DNA of 64,000 nucleotides from positions 309,168 to 373,167 of the forward strand of contig JAANYP010000187.1 in the NCBI GenBank assembly GCA_020465985.1, read 5' to 3'. The translations under genes and the position numbers were made by a program. The DNA comes from Centrapalus pauciflorus (Eukaryota; Streptophyta; Magnoliopsida; Asterales; Asteraceae). This document shows positions 33,723 to 45,253 of the stretch, in pieces (within the stretch, counting starts at the first letter, position 1; each line of letters opens with the position of its first letter). Below the pieces are notes generated by a model. That model searched no databases, was not told the origin of the DNA, and saw nothing but the letters and a program-made list of their open reading frames with translations.

Positions 33723-34318
33723 AATAAATTTGACTAAGTGTCATTGATGTTCAAAAGTTACTTGTTCAAATCTGCCAAAATTCTACAGAATAGCTTGGAC
33801 AGAATAGGTTCTATCTGCTCTGTACTTAGCCAGTCCCTAGAAATTTGAACAGTTTGGACAAGCAACAGGTTTGCCAAAAATATGTTTTAATCCCAAACAT
33901 GTTCTGTTGTTCAAAATTATAACCTGCTCACTCTGATAATCTGTCATACAAGGCAAAACCTTGTAACCTGTTGAGTTATTGAACAGGTTTCACAATGAAA
34001 CCTGTTCTAATATAGCTGCACAGGTTTCATGAACAGCTTTAAGAGTGATCAGTGTGTAATGAAACCTGCTCATCACAGGTTTTGAACAACAACTTAGACC
34101 ATCATTTAATTAACGTTTCTTCACATTTAAGTTACTTAAATTAAGTATTTATTTAAAATAATTACCTGCGGATAATGTGTGATACGTGTGTTCGTGGTTA
34201 AAACGGTCAAGTTGGTCTGACAAACGTGTTGATGTGGTAAACCGTTCCGTTTCAGTTTGTTTCTTTTCAAATCAACCGCCCAAACCTTTCTCTCTCCTAC
34301 TCACTAACATTCAAATCC
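33723..34318 (+). other. Noncoding region between pol end and accessory ORF, element C
   Basis: No gene. Between 33740 and 34095 the word AACCTGTT / GAAACCTG / AACAGGTT recurs about ten times on either strand, echoing words in the element's LTR. From 34170 the base composition changes to a CT-rich promoter-like stretch. Confidence 0.55.
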
Positions 34319-34326
34319 TATAAATA
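34319..34326 (+). promoter_or_regulatory. TATA box, possible internal promoter of accessory ORF, element C
   Basis: TATAAATA followed by CCCACACCG lies about 60 bases upstream of the accessory coding region and far from either LTR. A CT-rich stretch (34289-34302) is just upstream. The arrangement resembles an ordinary plant core promoter. Whether it is used is unknown. Confidence 0.5.
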
Positions 34327-34378
34327 CCCACACCGTCCACTCAAACAAGCCGCTCTGACCCCTCTTAAAAGAAGTCAG

Positions 34379-37280
34379 TTGAAAAAAAATCAACCCCTGC
34401 TGTGGTTCCTTCTCCTATGTTGGGAGAACGTGCATCAACTTTGGAGCAGGCTTCACTCCAACCTGAGTCAACCATGGGTCAGCCTGAGCCCTCTGGTTCC
34501 TCACAACATGAATCACTTGTACAAAAGGAGACTACCACATCAATTGTCCAAGCCTCTCAACAGGCTGAAGACATTGAAAGACAGGAGCACTCTCCACTCA
34601 ACACTAAGTCCACAAAGTCTCCTCCTCATATTTTTTCTACACCATCTGAGTCTGCACAAGTGCTAAAGCTGCTGGACCAGACCATCCAGCAGTTCAACCT
34701 TCATATTCTGTTCTTCATGACACAACTGTTCAACAGCCGATAGCTGTTAAAGGACCAACAACCCAAGCTGATGAACCTTAGGGTATGGAACAACCCTTGA
34801 TGAAGCTGCTCCCAAAATACAAATTCCATCATCAGCCTTCACCACTGATGATGTTGAAATGCATATCCTGTCTCCCTATGAAGAGGTGCCTACAAACCAA
34901 GGTACTACAGAAAGAACCACCACTGGCTTTGATAAGGTATTACCCTGCCAATAACATCTGAAAGGCCACCATCCCCAATCCCTTCACCTCATGATGCTGC
35001 TATAACCACTGCTGAAGGTTCTATTGATCTTTCCAAGCTGGGCCACTTACCTTATGCCAAAGCTATGGAACTTCTCTCAAAAGTATCTCTACCATCACCT
35101 AGTGACCCCTACACTCCTCAATCCTCACCATCCCACTCATCCTCTTCAACCCAATCTAAACAGTCAACCCATACACCTCCATCCCCCAAAGAACTTTCTT
35201 TGAAGGATCAGCTCTCTGTGCTGACCAACAAAGTTGGTTCCTTGGAAACTTCTATGACTTCCCTACCTTCTACAATTGCAGACTCCGTGTCTGCTCAGCT
35301 TTATGGTTTTCTTGATTTTTTTTCAAGTCTTCCTTTTCAGCCTCTGCTCCACAACCTGATCATTACTCACAGTTGCTTGCACTCACTGCACAGCTGCAAC
35401 AACTCTCATCCTCTTTGTATTCTATTCTTACTTCCCAACAGGACTCTGTGTCCATCCTGTCAGCTGTTTGCCAACAGCTGTCAGGTCTTGCTGAAACCTG
35501 CTCTACCACCCTGCCCTCCACACTCGCCAACCTAAATACCTTAATCGTATCTCTAATAAATTCTGTGGCAGCAAACTTTGATGATATGTATGAGTCTATT
35601 GATCTACCTCTTGCATATCTTCAATGTTTAGTGTTCACAACTGATGACAGGGTTGCTATTTCCCAGCTCTCCTCCCCTGCTACTTCCCACTCTTCTTCTC
35701 TTCTAACCTATGTTACCCAGCTGGAAGAGGTTAAGGGAAAGTTGGCTTTCTTAGTGCATAGTCTGGTTGGTTCCAAACCTGTCTCCAAAACTGCTGCTAT
35801 CCTGCCTGCTGGATCCGTTCCTTCAGGCAAAATTGATGTTGAATGCTCTGTGCCATCTCCTTCATAGGGGGAGAAGAAATCTGCCTCGAAGACAAAGTCT
35901 ATGGGGGAGAAATCTTCATCTCCCTCTAAGGAGAAATCAGCCTCAGTGGGACAAGTAGCAACTCTCTCACAAACTGGTGCTATTGCAGGTTCTTCCAAAG
36001 TTTCTAAAACTGTTGAGCCTACTCAGATTGGTTCTCCAAACCCTGCACCATCTAAGGGAGAGGAATCCATTCCTGAGGACATGCCAAGCAGAAGGAGACA
36101 TCTAATTTTAGAACAGTCTGAAGAAGAAGAGGAGGAAACTGAAGCTGGTCTGGCTAGAGCAGCAAAGGGGAAAGAGAAAGCTTCTGTGGATACTAACTCT
36201 CTCAAAGCTACTCAGCTTAAATTTGACCAATCCCAAGCCAATGAAATGTGTATTGCACTGGATACTTATTATCAATGGAAACAAGAGCAGCTTGAGATTC
36301 TTGAAAGAGAGAATAAGGAAGCAGCTTTTGACAAAGCTGCTAAAGCCTTGCATACAAGGAGGCAAGAAAAATCAAAATGTCCTCTTTGGATGTTCAAAGG
36401 AAACGGATAGAGGCTGCAAATGAGTCAGTGTTTAGTAAAGAGGGAGAAAGAACAGAGTGCAGAGGTCTTAATGACCAAGTCAAAGCCTGTATCCTCTTCA
36501 GCAAAAACCCAAATTCATTTTGACAATATGGCAAGGAAGAAGTTCTTTAATGTTGCCAATAGGAGACCTGCCAAGGAAACAATTGTCAAAGCTATCTCAA
36601 TATCAAAAAAAGGCAAGAAGTGGAAACTTCAAATCACAAGGCTAGGTGCTGAGGGTCCTGAGTTGGTAGCTTATGAATCTGTTGACATTTCCTGCATAGG
36701 GTATAGGGAATGGGTTGATCTGGCTATTTCCGTGAGAAAATCAAAATCTAAAACTGCTAAAACTATCAGGGCATATGTCAAAATGCTGATGAAAAAAGTC
36801 AAAGACCTGGGCTTGATACCTGAAGAACAAATCAAGGGTACCTCACTGGTGGAACCCAAGATTAAGCCCAAGAGACAGAGAAAGATACAGATCTTGAAGA
36901 GCTCATTATCATGATTGAGCAATGGATGCACGTTGTTGAAGTGAAAGGGATAGATCACAGCTTGCCAAAAGGAGTTGAGCCTGATGAAGGAAAATTCATT
37001 GAAGAGCCTGAACTAGGGGTGTTCTTTGTGGACCTCTTATCAAAGAATATGTGTTTCCAGAGGGCTACTGATCTATACAAGGCTGGACTCAAGCAGGTAT
37101 TAGCCTTCCGACTATCAAATGCTTTTGAACAACATTCAATATGGAGAGCTGTCATCTGGGAGCAACTTAAGGCTTCTATGAAAGAGGAGAACTCAAGAAC
37201 CCAGACTTCATGTTCCTGAGACACGTAATAGAAGAAATTGATGAGACTATGGAACATTACAGACATCTGGATGAGCAAAG
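34379..37280 (+). pseudogene. Accessory (3') ORF of copia element C, decayed
   Basis: A long degenerate ORF between pol and the polypurine tract. Recognisable segments are a Ser/Gln/Pro-rich start (34402-34740), a Ser/Pro-rich part with coiled-coil potential (35065-35320) and a frameshift at a T run near 35320. The frame at 35373-36410 has a TAG at 35865-35867. Lys/Glu-rich and coiled-coil sequence (QANEMCIALDTYYQWKQEQL) follows, and 36420-36914 in the same frame ends in a Lys-rich stretch. A last piece at 36911-37219 contains VKGIDHSLPKGVEPDEGKFI. The globular amino domain of the ORFs at 1-1953 and 60.6-62.8 kb is not recognisable here. Function unknown. Confidence 0.65.
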
Positions 37281-37602
37281 ATAACTGCTTTAGGGTCCAT
37301 CTACTACTGTGTAGATGAAGAATGGAAGATGACCATAAGTTGGACAGGCTTACCATTACCTGCTCCCAACATCAATAGTCCAAACTTGTTTAAAATCTTC
37401 TTGTACATATGTTGTACTTTATTACATCAGTTGTAATTCATCTCAGTACATTAGTTGTACTTCTGTCATGTGTTGTTTAAATCAATATCAGTGTATATAT
37501 AAACTGATCTTTACTTTACTTCAATATTTCACTTTCACTTCAGCAAATGCAATGATATATAGTGATAGTTGATAAAATCAGCTTGGGCTGCTTATTGCAA
37601 AT

Positions 37603-37612
37603 AGCGGGAGAT
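37603..37612 (+). other. Polypurine tract of copia element C
   Basis: AGCGGGAGAT abuts the 3' LTR start. It initiates plus-strand DNA synthesis. One C interrupts the usual GGGGGAGAT. Confidence 0.75.
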
Positions 37613-38604
37613 TGTTACGCACAAAAAGGCCTCAATCAAACTTATTCTATATCATAGCGGGAGATTATTAATCAAACCTATTTGATACACTTAAATGTAT
37701 AATTTAAGGTCTCTAAATGCCTTATTGAAACCTGGAAAGTGATTTCGAATATAAGCCCAAAGCTGCTCAACCTGTTGCATTTGTTGTAACTAAGGCAGAT
37801 TGCCTAAGCTGTCCTAATTTGTTGGACAGGCTGGACATAAACTGTCTACGCTGCTCATACCTGTTGAGCAGCTTGGACCAATACTAAGTGTTTTGTTCTT
37901 TATGAACAGAACCTGTTCTTTGTGAACTTGTTATAACTTTATGGAATATGTTTCCATGTCATCATGTAATGTCTTGGACGTGAAGATCAGTTTACAAGTT
38001 GAAGACAAAGTGGAAATCAGAAGCTGCTTACACTGCCCAAGCTATTCTGATACACGAAGACAAAGTGGATATTTGAAATGGGTGACAGACCATATCTGAT
38101 ATCAAAATGGCCATACCAAAAGAAGAAAGGATTAAAGTTGACATTCCTCTTTAAGGTAAAGTAGTCTGCAATAGAGACAAAATGAAAAAGACAAAGATTC
38201 TGCTACATAGGGACAAATGATGTTTTGTCAGAATGTGCAGAAAAGCAGTTTTGTCTTTTTGGAAAGACACTCCATTATCTCTGCAACCAACGAGGAAGTT
38301 TCACCAGTATTCTCTGAGAGAGTATAAAAGGAATCTTCTAAGGAATGTGAGATAACGAAGAGAGAAATATCCAGAACGTGCAAAAGAATTGTGTTTTCAT
38401 GCATGCAAGGTCTGCTTAGAAAAGAATAGTTGAGTGTTTCCAAGCTGTTCTTGTTCAAGCTGTCTGTCTGTAATTAACACTTGTTGATATATATACATAC
38501 AAACATTGAGAAAGTGTGTTGAAATTTTAAATAGTTGTATTCACCCCCCCCCCGCCCCTCTACAGTTTACAACACAATACTTGGGAAACCTTTTGGAACC
38601 TACA
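37613..38604 (+). repeat. 3' LTR of copia element C (992 bp)
   Basis: Starts TGTTACGCACAAAAAGG and ends GGAACCTACA. TATAAAA at 38333-38339 is intact, unlike in the 5' LTR. About 115 bases present in the 5' LTR are missing after 38468. A long C run is at about 38544-38558. CATTT follows it, completing the target duplication. Confidence 0.92.
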
Positions 38605-39202
38605 CATTTTTTGGTGTAGTATGTAGATGCTTGGTTGGATTATTGGACGAATTAGAATTCGAATGTACGAAACTAGAAGATGGCATCGAATAACGGGAAC
38701 TAGTGGATATGGTTCATGTTTAATGGGTTATAGATCAAATGATGGGAACTAGTGAATATTGTTCATTTTTTGGTTTAGTATGTACATGAATTTTTTTTTA
38801 TAAACATCAAATGATGGGTGTGTTAAATGGGTTTCTAATATTTAGATTTTGTTATAACATGATGGTTTAATGTAGCTATGAAGCAAGCTGTTATGGTAGT
38901 AATTTTGTAGCAAAATTATGACATGTTTTTGATATAGTAAAAGCATTAGAAATATTAAAAAGAAAACTTTATACCCCGGTTGCCTATTAAGGAACCTGGG
39001 CGTAAAGTGCCTACAGCCTCCCCCCTTTATACTTTATACCCCGGTTGGCTAATAAGGAACCTGGGTTAAAAACTTTTCTACCCTGGCTAAAAAATCGGGT
39101 TCTATGTTGAGTACCTACAGCCTCCCCCCCCCCCCCTTTACCCAGATTAAAGAACCGGGGCCTATGACGTTTTTATTGGGGTAAAAGACCTATTCTGTAG
39201 TA
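38605..39202 (+). mobile_element. CACTA transposon right end with subterminal repeats
   Basis: Continuation of the CACTA remnant. From 38955 to 39190 CCCCGGTTGCCTATTAAGGA and relatives occur as direct copies, each followed by an inverted AACCTGGG, plus two CCTACAGCC(T)CCCCCC tracts. Such subterminal repeats are typical of CACTA elements. The end reads ATTCTGTAGTA at 39192-39202. Its complement TACTACAGAAT differs from a canonical CACTACAGAAT terminus by one base. GTA after it may be the 3-bp duplication. Confidence 0.6.
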
Positions 39203-39205
39203 GTA

Positions 39206-39884
39206 ACTTGAAAGAAAAAGGATGTAGGCAATGTGTGTGTGTTTGTGGCCGGATTTAAGAGAGGAGAAAGGAGAGATTTTTCTTGCAAGTTGTGAATGAA
39301 ATGAAGCAAGAATGAGCTCTATTTATAGAGGAAAAAAGTGGTCTTGAAAAGATGCAAAGCTGTGGAGGTTGAGTGTTTGCATAAGTGATGTTGAAAGGAG
39401 GATGGTGGATGTAAGATTTGATTTTGATGGTGCAAGGCATTTGGATTATAAAATTGAAGTCAAATGAAGAGTGTGTACCATCCTAGGGGCCGACCCTATA
39501 GGGTATTTATGAGGTATTTTTTCTTCATTTTTTTTATATAAAAGTTTTTCAAATTGTATTCTTGTATTTTCCTTTTTATGTAGTTTTACAAATACTTATG
39601 AAATACACTAGTTCTGTGTAATTATTTTTGTCTTTCATAATAAAAGTTATGTAAGTTGTTAATGCATGATTAGTGTCACTCATCTTAATTTAATTATGCA
39701 CTTAGTTGAATTAATCTATCATATCGTAAATTGATCGGAATAATTACTTCGCTGTTTAATCGAATCTTACAGATAAAATTGATTCTGATTGTATTCCTTA
39801 AAAAATTGTTAATCACATTAGTTAATTACTGATCACTATTAATTTAGTTATAAATACTAACCTAATTTTGTGCCGGTTGTTATA
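39206..39884 (-). repeat. Older Ty3/gypsy-type LTR fragment, minus orientation
   Basis: Minus strand starts TATAACAACCGGCACAAAATT at 39884, a decayed version of the TGTAACATCCGGCAC start at 13520. A TATAAATAG box is near 39313, and blocks such as AAAGGAGGATGGTG are shared with 12.9-13.05 kb. The rest of the LTR is absent because the CACTA element adjoins it. No gene. Confidence 0.55.
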
Positions 39885-41925
39885 GCTACTCTAGAGTTAC
39901 TTATGATATACTTTCGGGACATGCAAATAACCTTAGAAAGTCGATGAAAGCTTAAAGTTGTTGATAATAAGTTTTTATTCTTGCCTTTTGGAGTAAAATG
40001 TTTTATGATGTCTTAAAGAGTCAAACCTCTATCAAGGAAATCATATATGGCCCTGAACTTTGGTTGTTTTTCATGGTACCAAAGGAATGGTTATTTTATG
40101 TTCTTAAGTTGGTAGCACTGTTTAACCTCTTGTAGGTACGTGACTCGCTAGTCATGAGCGTAGTTACAGGAGACTGACTCCATCTGTTGATTTCCAGGTA
40201 AATGGGCCAGGCCATTAGATTCTTATGGCGGATAGTTTAGCTAGTCTAAGTTTTAGGCAAATAACTCAACCTTGTTGGTGAATAACTCAACCTTTCAGAT
40301 CGTAGGGTGATAACTCAACGTTATAGGGGCATAGCTCAACCTTTCAAAATTTTCATTCTTTGTTTGGACACAAGATAATAGTTTGCCTTTAGTGTCTCTT
40401 GTTTTAGGCGTCCCCTGTAAATGCATGCTTGTGATAGAGTGTGGAATGTAGGCAATCAGCATTTGAGCCTTTTGACAACATGTTGCTACTATTTTTTTAT
40501 GAAACCGTGAAATGCAAGCAACTGGAGTTTACGCCTTGTGGCAACGTGTTGCTTCCTTAATCACACATAGAACTTAAAGCAACATATAATTATCGAATTA
40601 TAAATGATACTCATAAAGAGTTATACTCATGATGAAGGGAATCACATTCCGCATTGTTTTCTGCATTAAAGGATTTATACTCCAACGTCATAGGTGCGAA
40701 TGTGTTATCCTTATTTCGTATATGTAATGGTATGTTGAGGTGTGCAATCAGTAATGTACTGTGGTATGATTGGGCTTGGAAGGACTCTAGTATCGTTACC
40801 ATATCAATTCTCGTCGGCTTTTAGCTTTCGTAAGGTGTTTGCTATATGTTTGAGCTTATCTACGAACTCTCCCAGTGTAGTTTTCTTCGGGAAAGGTCCA
40901 TATGGATTCTTGTTAAACATTGATGCTTCGACTAGTCTTGTTTAAAAGCCATTGTACATTGAAACTCCGTTAGCACAACTTCGATGCATAGTATAGGTGA
41001 TGCTTTGTCAAACTACTTCATTTGTGTAAAATCGATCAAAGTAAATGGAAAGGAAGTATGAGTAAACAAGAAATTGTTGATTATTGAAAAAGAAGGCTAT
41101 GACAGAACGAAAATCAACAGACTTGAAAAGGAGGTAGCTTCATTATAAACAAAATATAACCCGATTATTTAACCAGGTCGATATTAAATAAAGCCTTGTT
41201 TTTTATTTAATCAGCAGATCAAATTAACATAAAGCTCTTAAAAAAGTTTTTAAGAACCAAGTTTACTACTAAATAACATGTCGGAATTAATTTTTTTTTA
41301 ATAAGCATAAATCTCAAATTAATTATAGCCTATTTTGTTATATGTATATGTATAGTAAATACAGAATTCCAAAAAATAATATAAGAAACTATTTCAACAT
41401 CTACGGTTGAGGATTTGTTACATTGGTAGTCCATAAACGATGTTAATATTGACGTCTACTCACCTTACATGTCTCTCATGTAAAGCATTTATCTCTATTT
41501 TCATTGCTTTGTTGAGTGTTGGGAATAAAAGTTAGCTTATTCTATACGTACTTCTCTGTCTTACTAATCATACATTCCCTCTCTTAATGTGATCGAAAAA
41601 AGGATTAAGTTTAATCGTTGGATCCAACGTCAATAACAAAAAAACACGTGAGATAAATGATGTATGATTAGAGAAAATTAACAAGATATGATGTACGTAT
41701 AGCTATGCCTGTAACAAATATCTCTTCACAGGAATAAAACACAACTTGTTTAATGTAACACTAGTATATTAGTCTGCGTATTATATTGATATTTTTAATA
41801 TACAATTGTTTATATAGAATTAAACGAATATAAGATTAAAGCGTAGAAATATTAATTTTTTAAAAGAAAAAAAATAATAATAATATTGTTTGTCATAAAC
41901 TAAGTTTTAGCTTTCTAAATTAATG
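39885..41925. other. Unassigned intergenic sequence
   Basis: No gene could be supported. Positions 40240-40350 repeat ATAACTCAACCTT four times. On the minus strand about 40815-40945 a short open stretch reads NPYGPFPKKTTLGEFVDKLK, protein-like in composition and closed by a stop; I do not recognise it. Positions 41280-41430 and 41700-41925 are very AT-rich. An imperfect inverted repeat lies at 41543-41701. Confidence 0.5.
41543..41701. repeat. Imperfect inverted repeat, MITE-sized
   Basis: TATACGTAC at 41543-41551 and GTACGTATA at 41693-41701 are perfect inverted ends. Further in, TAATCATACAT and ATGTATGATTA are also inverted. Total 159 bp. No target duplication is evident, so a MITE call is not secure. 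Confidence 0.4.
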
Positions 41926-42936
41926 TGTTAGGCATAAAAAGGTCTCAATCCAACCTATTCTTTATCGTTGGAGGACTTTTAAGAGGAGATTGTTTGTCTC
42001 TTTGAATGCCTCAATCAAACCTAGAATTTATTTGCAATATTAGTCTAAGTCATTTGAACATTGTTACATAAGTTGTAACTTGTCAAAAGGTCAAAACTGT
42101 TCTCACTTCTCATCAATTGAACAAATTTGACATATTATGTGTAAATTGTTCATGTCTGTTGGACATGTTTGACATAGTAAAGTGATATGTTCTTTGTGAA
42201 CATGTTGCTTTCAAGTCTTTATAGAATGTTTTGAAAGATGGGATCAACCTAAACAATCAAGACAAAGTGAAAAAGCACAAGTGCTACAGTCTGTCAAAGT
42301 TGTTCTGTAACATGAAAAAGACAGAAGATATTTGATAAGGATAACATGTCTTTTCTTACATCAAAATAGATTTATAAGGATATTAAAATATATAAGTTGA
42401 GTTGTTCCTTTGGGATAAAGCCAGAATAATAGAAGACAGAAGAAAAAAACTTTATTGAGATTCAACATGAAACCAATATAAAGAAGGTTTCAAGGAGAGA
42501 GAAAGTATGCTACGTGCTAAGTAAGTGCAAATGCTTAAAAGAGTGGTACTTGAAAGTTCATGCATACACGTATTTTCAAGAAGTACTTACTTCAACTTGA
42601 ATGATTAGCGAGGTGTGTCTAAACTGTTCTAAGTGAACTAGTCCTCAAAACTGTTCAGTGTTCCCAAAGCCAATTAGTTATGTTTTGTATCAAAAATACT
42701 AGTGAGTGAGTCTTGCTGAGTCATTGCATTGTAACTAGTCTGAGTATGTCATAGATCAGCCAAACCTGTTATTCATCTGTCATCTCAATTTAGATCTTTC
42801 TGCAATCCAAATATGTTTGTAAAGTTAACATTCTTGTTAATTTAAACATACAAACATTGTGAAAAATCTGTGTGATTTTGTTTAAGCTGTATTCACTCCT
42901 CTAGAGTTACTCTTGAGTTATGCTTTAAGACCTACA
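41926..42936 (+). repeat. Solo Ty1/copia LTR related to element C
   Basis: Starts TGTTAGGCATAAAAAGGTCTC and ends AAGACCTACA, paralleling the element C LTR along its length (start, TATAAAG at 42477-42483, GTATTCACTCCTCTAGAG near the end). No internal sequence adjoins either end. Flanks TAATG and ATATG share only their last bases, so the duplication has decayed or been lost. Confidence 0.8.
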
Positions 42937-43053
42937 ATATGAATAGGAATTATTTCTTTATCATCATTTTAAACTTTTTATTATATTGTAGCAACTTAAA
43001 TAGCGAAGTATTTACATTTAGATATCATTTAATTTCGTTTGAATTATAATATA

Positions 43054-43836
43054 CTAGTTTATGAACCCACGTATTACGTGGATAATTTTTAAAAAATAGT
43101 TGGTTATATAATACGTATTTAAACTTAATATTAACCCAAATAAATATTATAATCATAAAAAATACAAGAAAAATATAGTTATTTGTCAAAAATATCACAT
43201 TCCTAAATTGACCATTCACATTAATTGATCATTCACATTAGTTAATTTATCATTCACATTACTTAATTGATCATTCACAAACACTAATTTAACTATTTAT
43301 ACTTCTTGTACACCTATTTGATCATTCACAACACTTATTTGATCATCCACAACACTTATTTGATCATTCACAATTCTTCAACGCTTAATTGACCATTCAC
43401 ATTACTTAAATGATCATTCACATTACTTAATTGACCATTCACATTACTTAAATGATCATTCATATTACTTAATTGATCATTCACATTACTTAATTAACCA
43501 TTCACATTACTTAATTGATCGTTCACATTACTTAAATGATCATTCACATTACTTAATTGACCATTCACATTACTTAATTGATCATTCACAACCCTTATTT
43601 GATCATTCACAACACTTATTTGAATGTAGATCTAAATAATTAGTTAAACAAATGTAGATCATTCACATTACTTAAAAGATCATTCACATTACTTAATTGA
43701 CCATTCACATTACTTAAATGATCATTCACATTAATTAAATGATCATTCACATTACTTAATTAACCCTTCACATTACTTAATTTATCGTTCACATTACTTA
43801 AATGATCATTCATTAATTCACAATACTTAATTGACC
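43054..43836 (-). mobile_element. Candidate Helitron 3' terminus with minisatellite body
   Basis: On the minus strand a perfect hairpin CCACGTA-A-TACGTGG (43081-43067) is followed nine bases later by CTAG (43057-43054) and then T. This is the hairpin-CTRR-T signature of a Helitron 3' end. The body upstream on that strand is a 21-bp tandem repeat. No RepHel coding sequence and no 5' TC end were seen, because copia sequence begins at about 43836. Treat as a candidate non-autonomous element. Confidence 0.42.
43195..43836. repeat. 21-bp tandem repeat, unit ATTCACATTACTTAATTGATC
   Basis: About 28 imperfect units run through the stretch. The main variation is in the last eight bases (TTGACC, AATGATC, TTAACC). 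A subset reads ATTCACAACACTTATTTGATC (43320-43370 and 43580-43620). One short break with ATGTAGATCTAAATAATTAG occurs near 43622. It ends abruptly at copia coding sequence. Confidence 0.9.
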
Positions 43837-44306
43837 TCTATGCTGAAGTCATTGCAAAGATCATCAGAAGGGAAGGTCGGTTTAGAAATTTTGAGAGGTT
43901 GAATCCGAGAATAGGCAAGAGGGTCATGGTCAACACAAGAATAGATCCATTAACAGGCAGGCCTTGGATGAAGATTCACTACAAACCAGTCAGATTTCTA
44001 AATAGGGTCCCATTGAAACCAATGCCACAGGATGTCCTTGGTGACCTTATGTGGTGGTATGTGGACAGTGAGACTGGAGAGACAGTTACGGAAAACAAGA
44101 AAGAAAAAATAATTTTGAGAGTCTACGATCCCTTGCACCTTGTCAACCTATCTAAGGATGACCTGCATAAGCTTCATGATCAGGAAATCTCTTTTGATGA
44201 GAATTTGAGATCTGAAGGCAGGAAATGTCAAAAAGTTGTCAACGTTTGTGTTGAGCAGGGACTCCATGCATGTAGTAACTTAAATAAGCCTAGTTCTATA
44301 GAGTAA
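43836..44306 (+). pseudogene. Carboxy-terminal end of a copia accessory ORF, truncated on the left
   Basis: Open frame from the satellite junction to TAA at 44304-44306, with LYAEVIAKIIRREGRFRNFE at its start. It contains the segments NTRIDPLTGRPWMKIHYKPV and ILRVYDPLHLVNLSKDDL. It stops 25 bases before a polypurine tract and LTR, so it is the end of the element's extra 3' ORF. No ATG is expected because the 5' part is missing. It belongs to a copy lying left of the LTR at 44343, not to the gag to its right. Function unknown. Confidence 0.7.
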
Positions 44307-44331
44307 CGGATATCAACTAGAAGTTATCGTC

Positions 44332-44340
44332 AAGGGGGAG
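44332..44340 (+). other. Polypurine tract before the LTR at 44343
   Basis: AAGGGGGAG, two bases before the LTR. It is the plus-strand primer of the copy whose accessory ORF ends at 44306. Confidence 0.85.
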
Positions 44341-44342
44341 TC

Positions 44343-44907
44343 TGTTGGTGCACCCTGTGTGACGATAGCAGTCTATATATGTAATAGCTAGTCATATGTA
44401 ATAGATAAGGCTTTTTTAATACAAGTCATGTGTGTTTGTTCATGATTGTGTATGTTGTTTACATTTTCATGTTAAGTTCATGATTATGAAGATAAGTTCT
44501 TGATTGTGAAGATAAGTTCTTGAAGTAAGATAAGTTCTTAAGGCATAAAGCCACGAACTTAAGTCACACCATACGAACTTAGCTAGCCTATGTTTGTAGG
44601 TTCTTGGGCTCGAACTTATAAGTTCGTGGGCTTGGGCCTGAACGAACTTATATGTTATAATATGAACTTAATCAGTTTATTTCAATAACTTTTCTGATAT
44701 ACGATTTTCAGTGCACGTACGAGCTAGAAAGAGTTTCAGAGAGTTTATTGGAGCAATACACCGTGTGGGGTTGGTTGTACTATCGACTAGCATCGTGTTC
44801 GGCTCTGCGTTACGCACGTGATCAATCCTTTAAGTGTCTAACGAGGATTCCACACTCGTTGGATGACGTTGCGCCTTGATCCGATCTGTAGACGTGGTGA
44901 CCTTACA
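44343..44907 (+). repeat. Shared copia LTR (565 bp), element 2
   Basis: Begins TGTTGGTGCACCCTGTGTG and ends GACCTTACA. To its left are a polypurine tract and accessory ORF end; to its right a primer site and gag. It thus serves as 3' LTR of one copy and 5' LTR of another. TATAATA at 44656-44662 is the likely TATA box. The words GATAAGTTCTTGA and ACGAACTTA recur within it. Confidence 0.9.
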
Positions 44908-44909
44908 AG

Positions 44910-44922
44910 TGGTATCAGAGCC
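44910..44922 (+). promoter_or_regulatory. Primer binding site of copia element 2
   Basis: TGGTATCAGAGCC two bases after the LTR, complementary to initiator-Met tRNA. Confidence 0.9.
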
Positions 44923-45253
44923 AACCGTGAGTGTTCTTCGTGTTCGTCACGTTTTGGTTGAACATTCATAAGGTTTCATGTTGTTTTAACCGCTAAATCA
45001 CGTGTTCTTCGAATTTTTCAGTGCTTTTCGAGCAATTTTCTTGGCAAATATTCATCTTAGTTCATCTTTTCAGTTGAATTCATTGTTTTTTAATCTTAAA
45101 AACATTGATTTAATCTGAAATTTTGAAAAAGTCGAATTTTTTGCCATTTCACGAACTTGCGGCGCTCGAGCTTAGGAGGTGTTTTAGGGTTCCTTGAACT
45201 TTTCAGACACGCTCCTCCACGAACATAAGCAGTCTCAAATTTGTCAGAAATTC

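Larger units (their letters stand above)
14470..38604 (+). mobile_element. Ty1/copia element C, complete ends, carrying a nested gypsy array
   Basis: LTRs at 14470-15569 and 37613-38604 flank a primer site, gag, part of pol, accessory ORF and polypurine tract, all on the plus strand. The five bases CATTT occur immediately outside both LTRs (14465-14469, 38605-38609), so the outer ends are original. The interior contains a 13.6-kb Ty3/gypsy block (about 20079-33656). Across it the copia RT and most of RNase H are missing, so the region has also suffered a deletion. All remaining copia genes are broken. Confidence 0.92.

Noticed and set aside
41926..42936. Complete copia element
   Set aside because: Start and end of one LTR only, without primer site, polypurine tract or coding sequence; called a solo LTR.
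43195..43836. CRISPR-like array
   Set aside because: Units are contiguous with no unique spacers, the sequence is eukaryotic, and it is a simple minisatellite.
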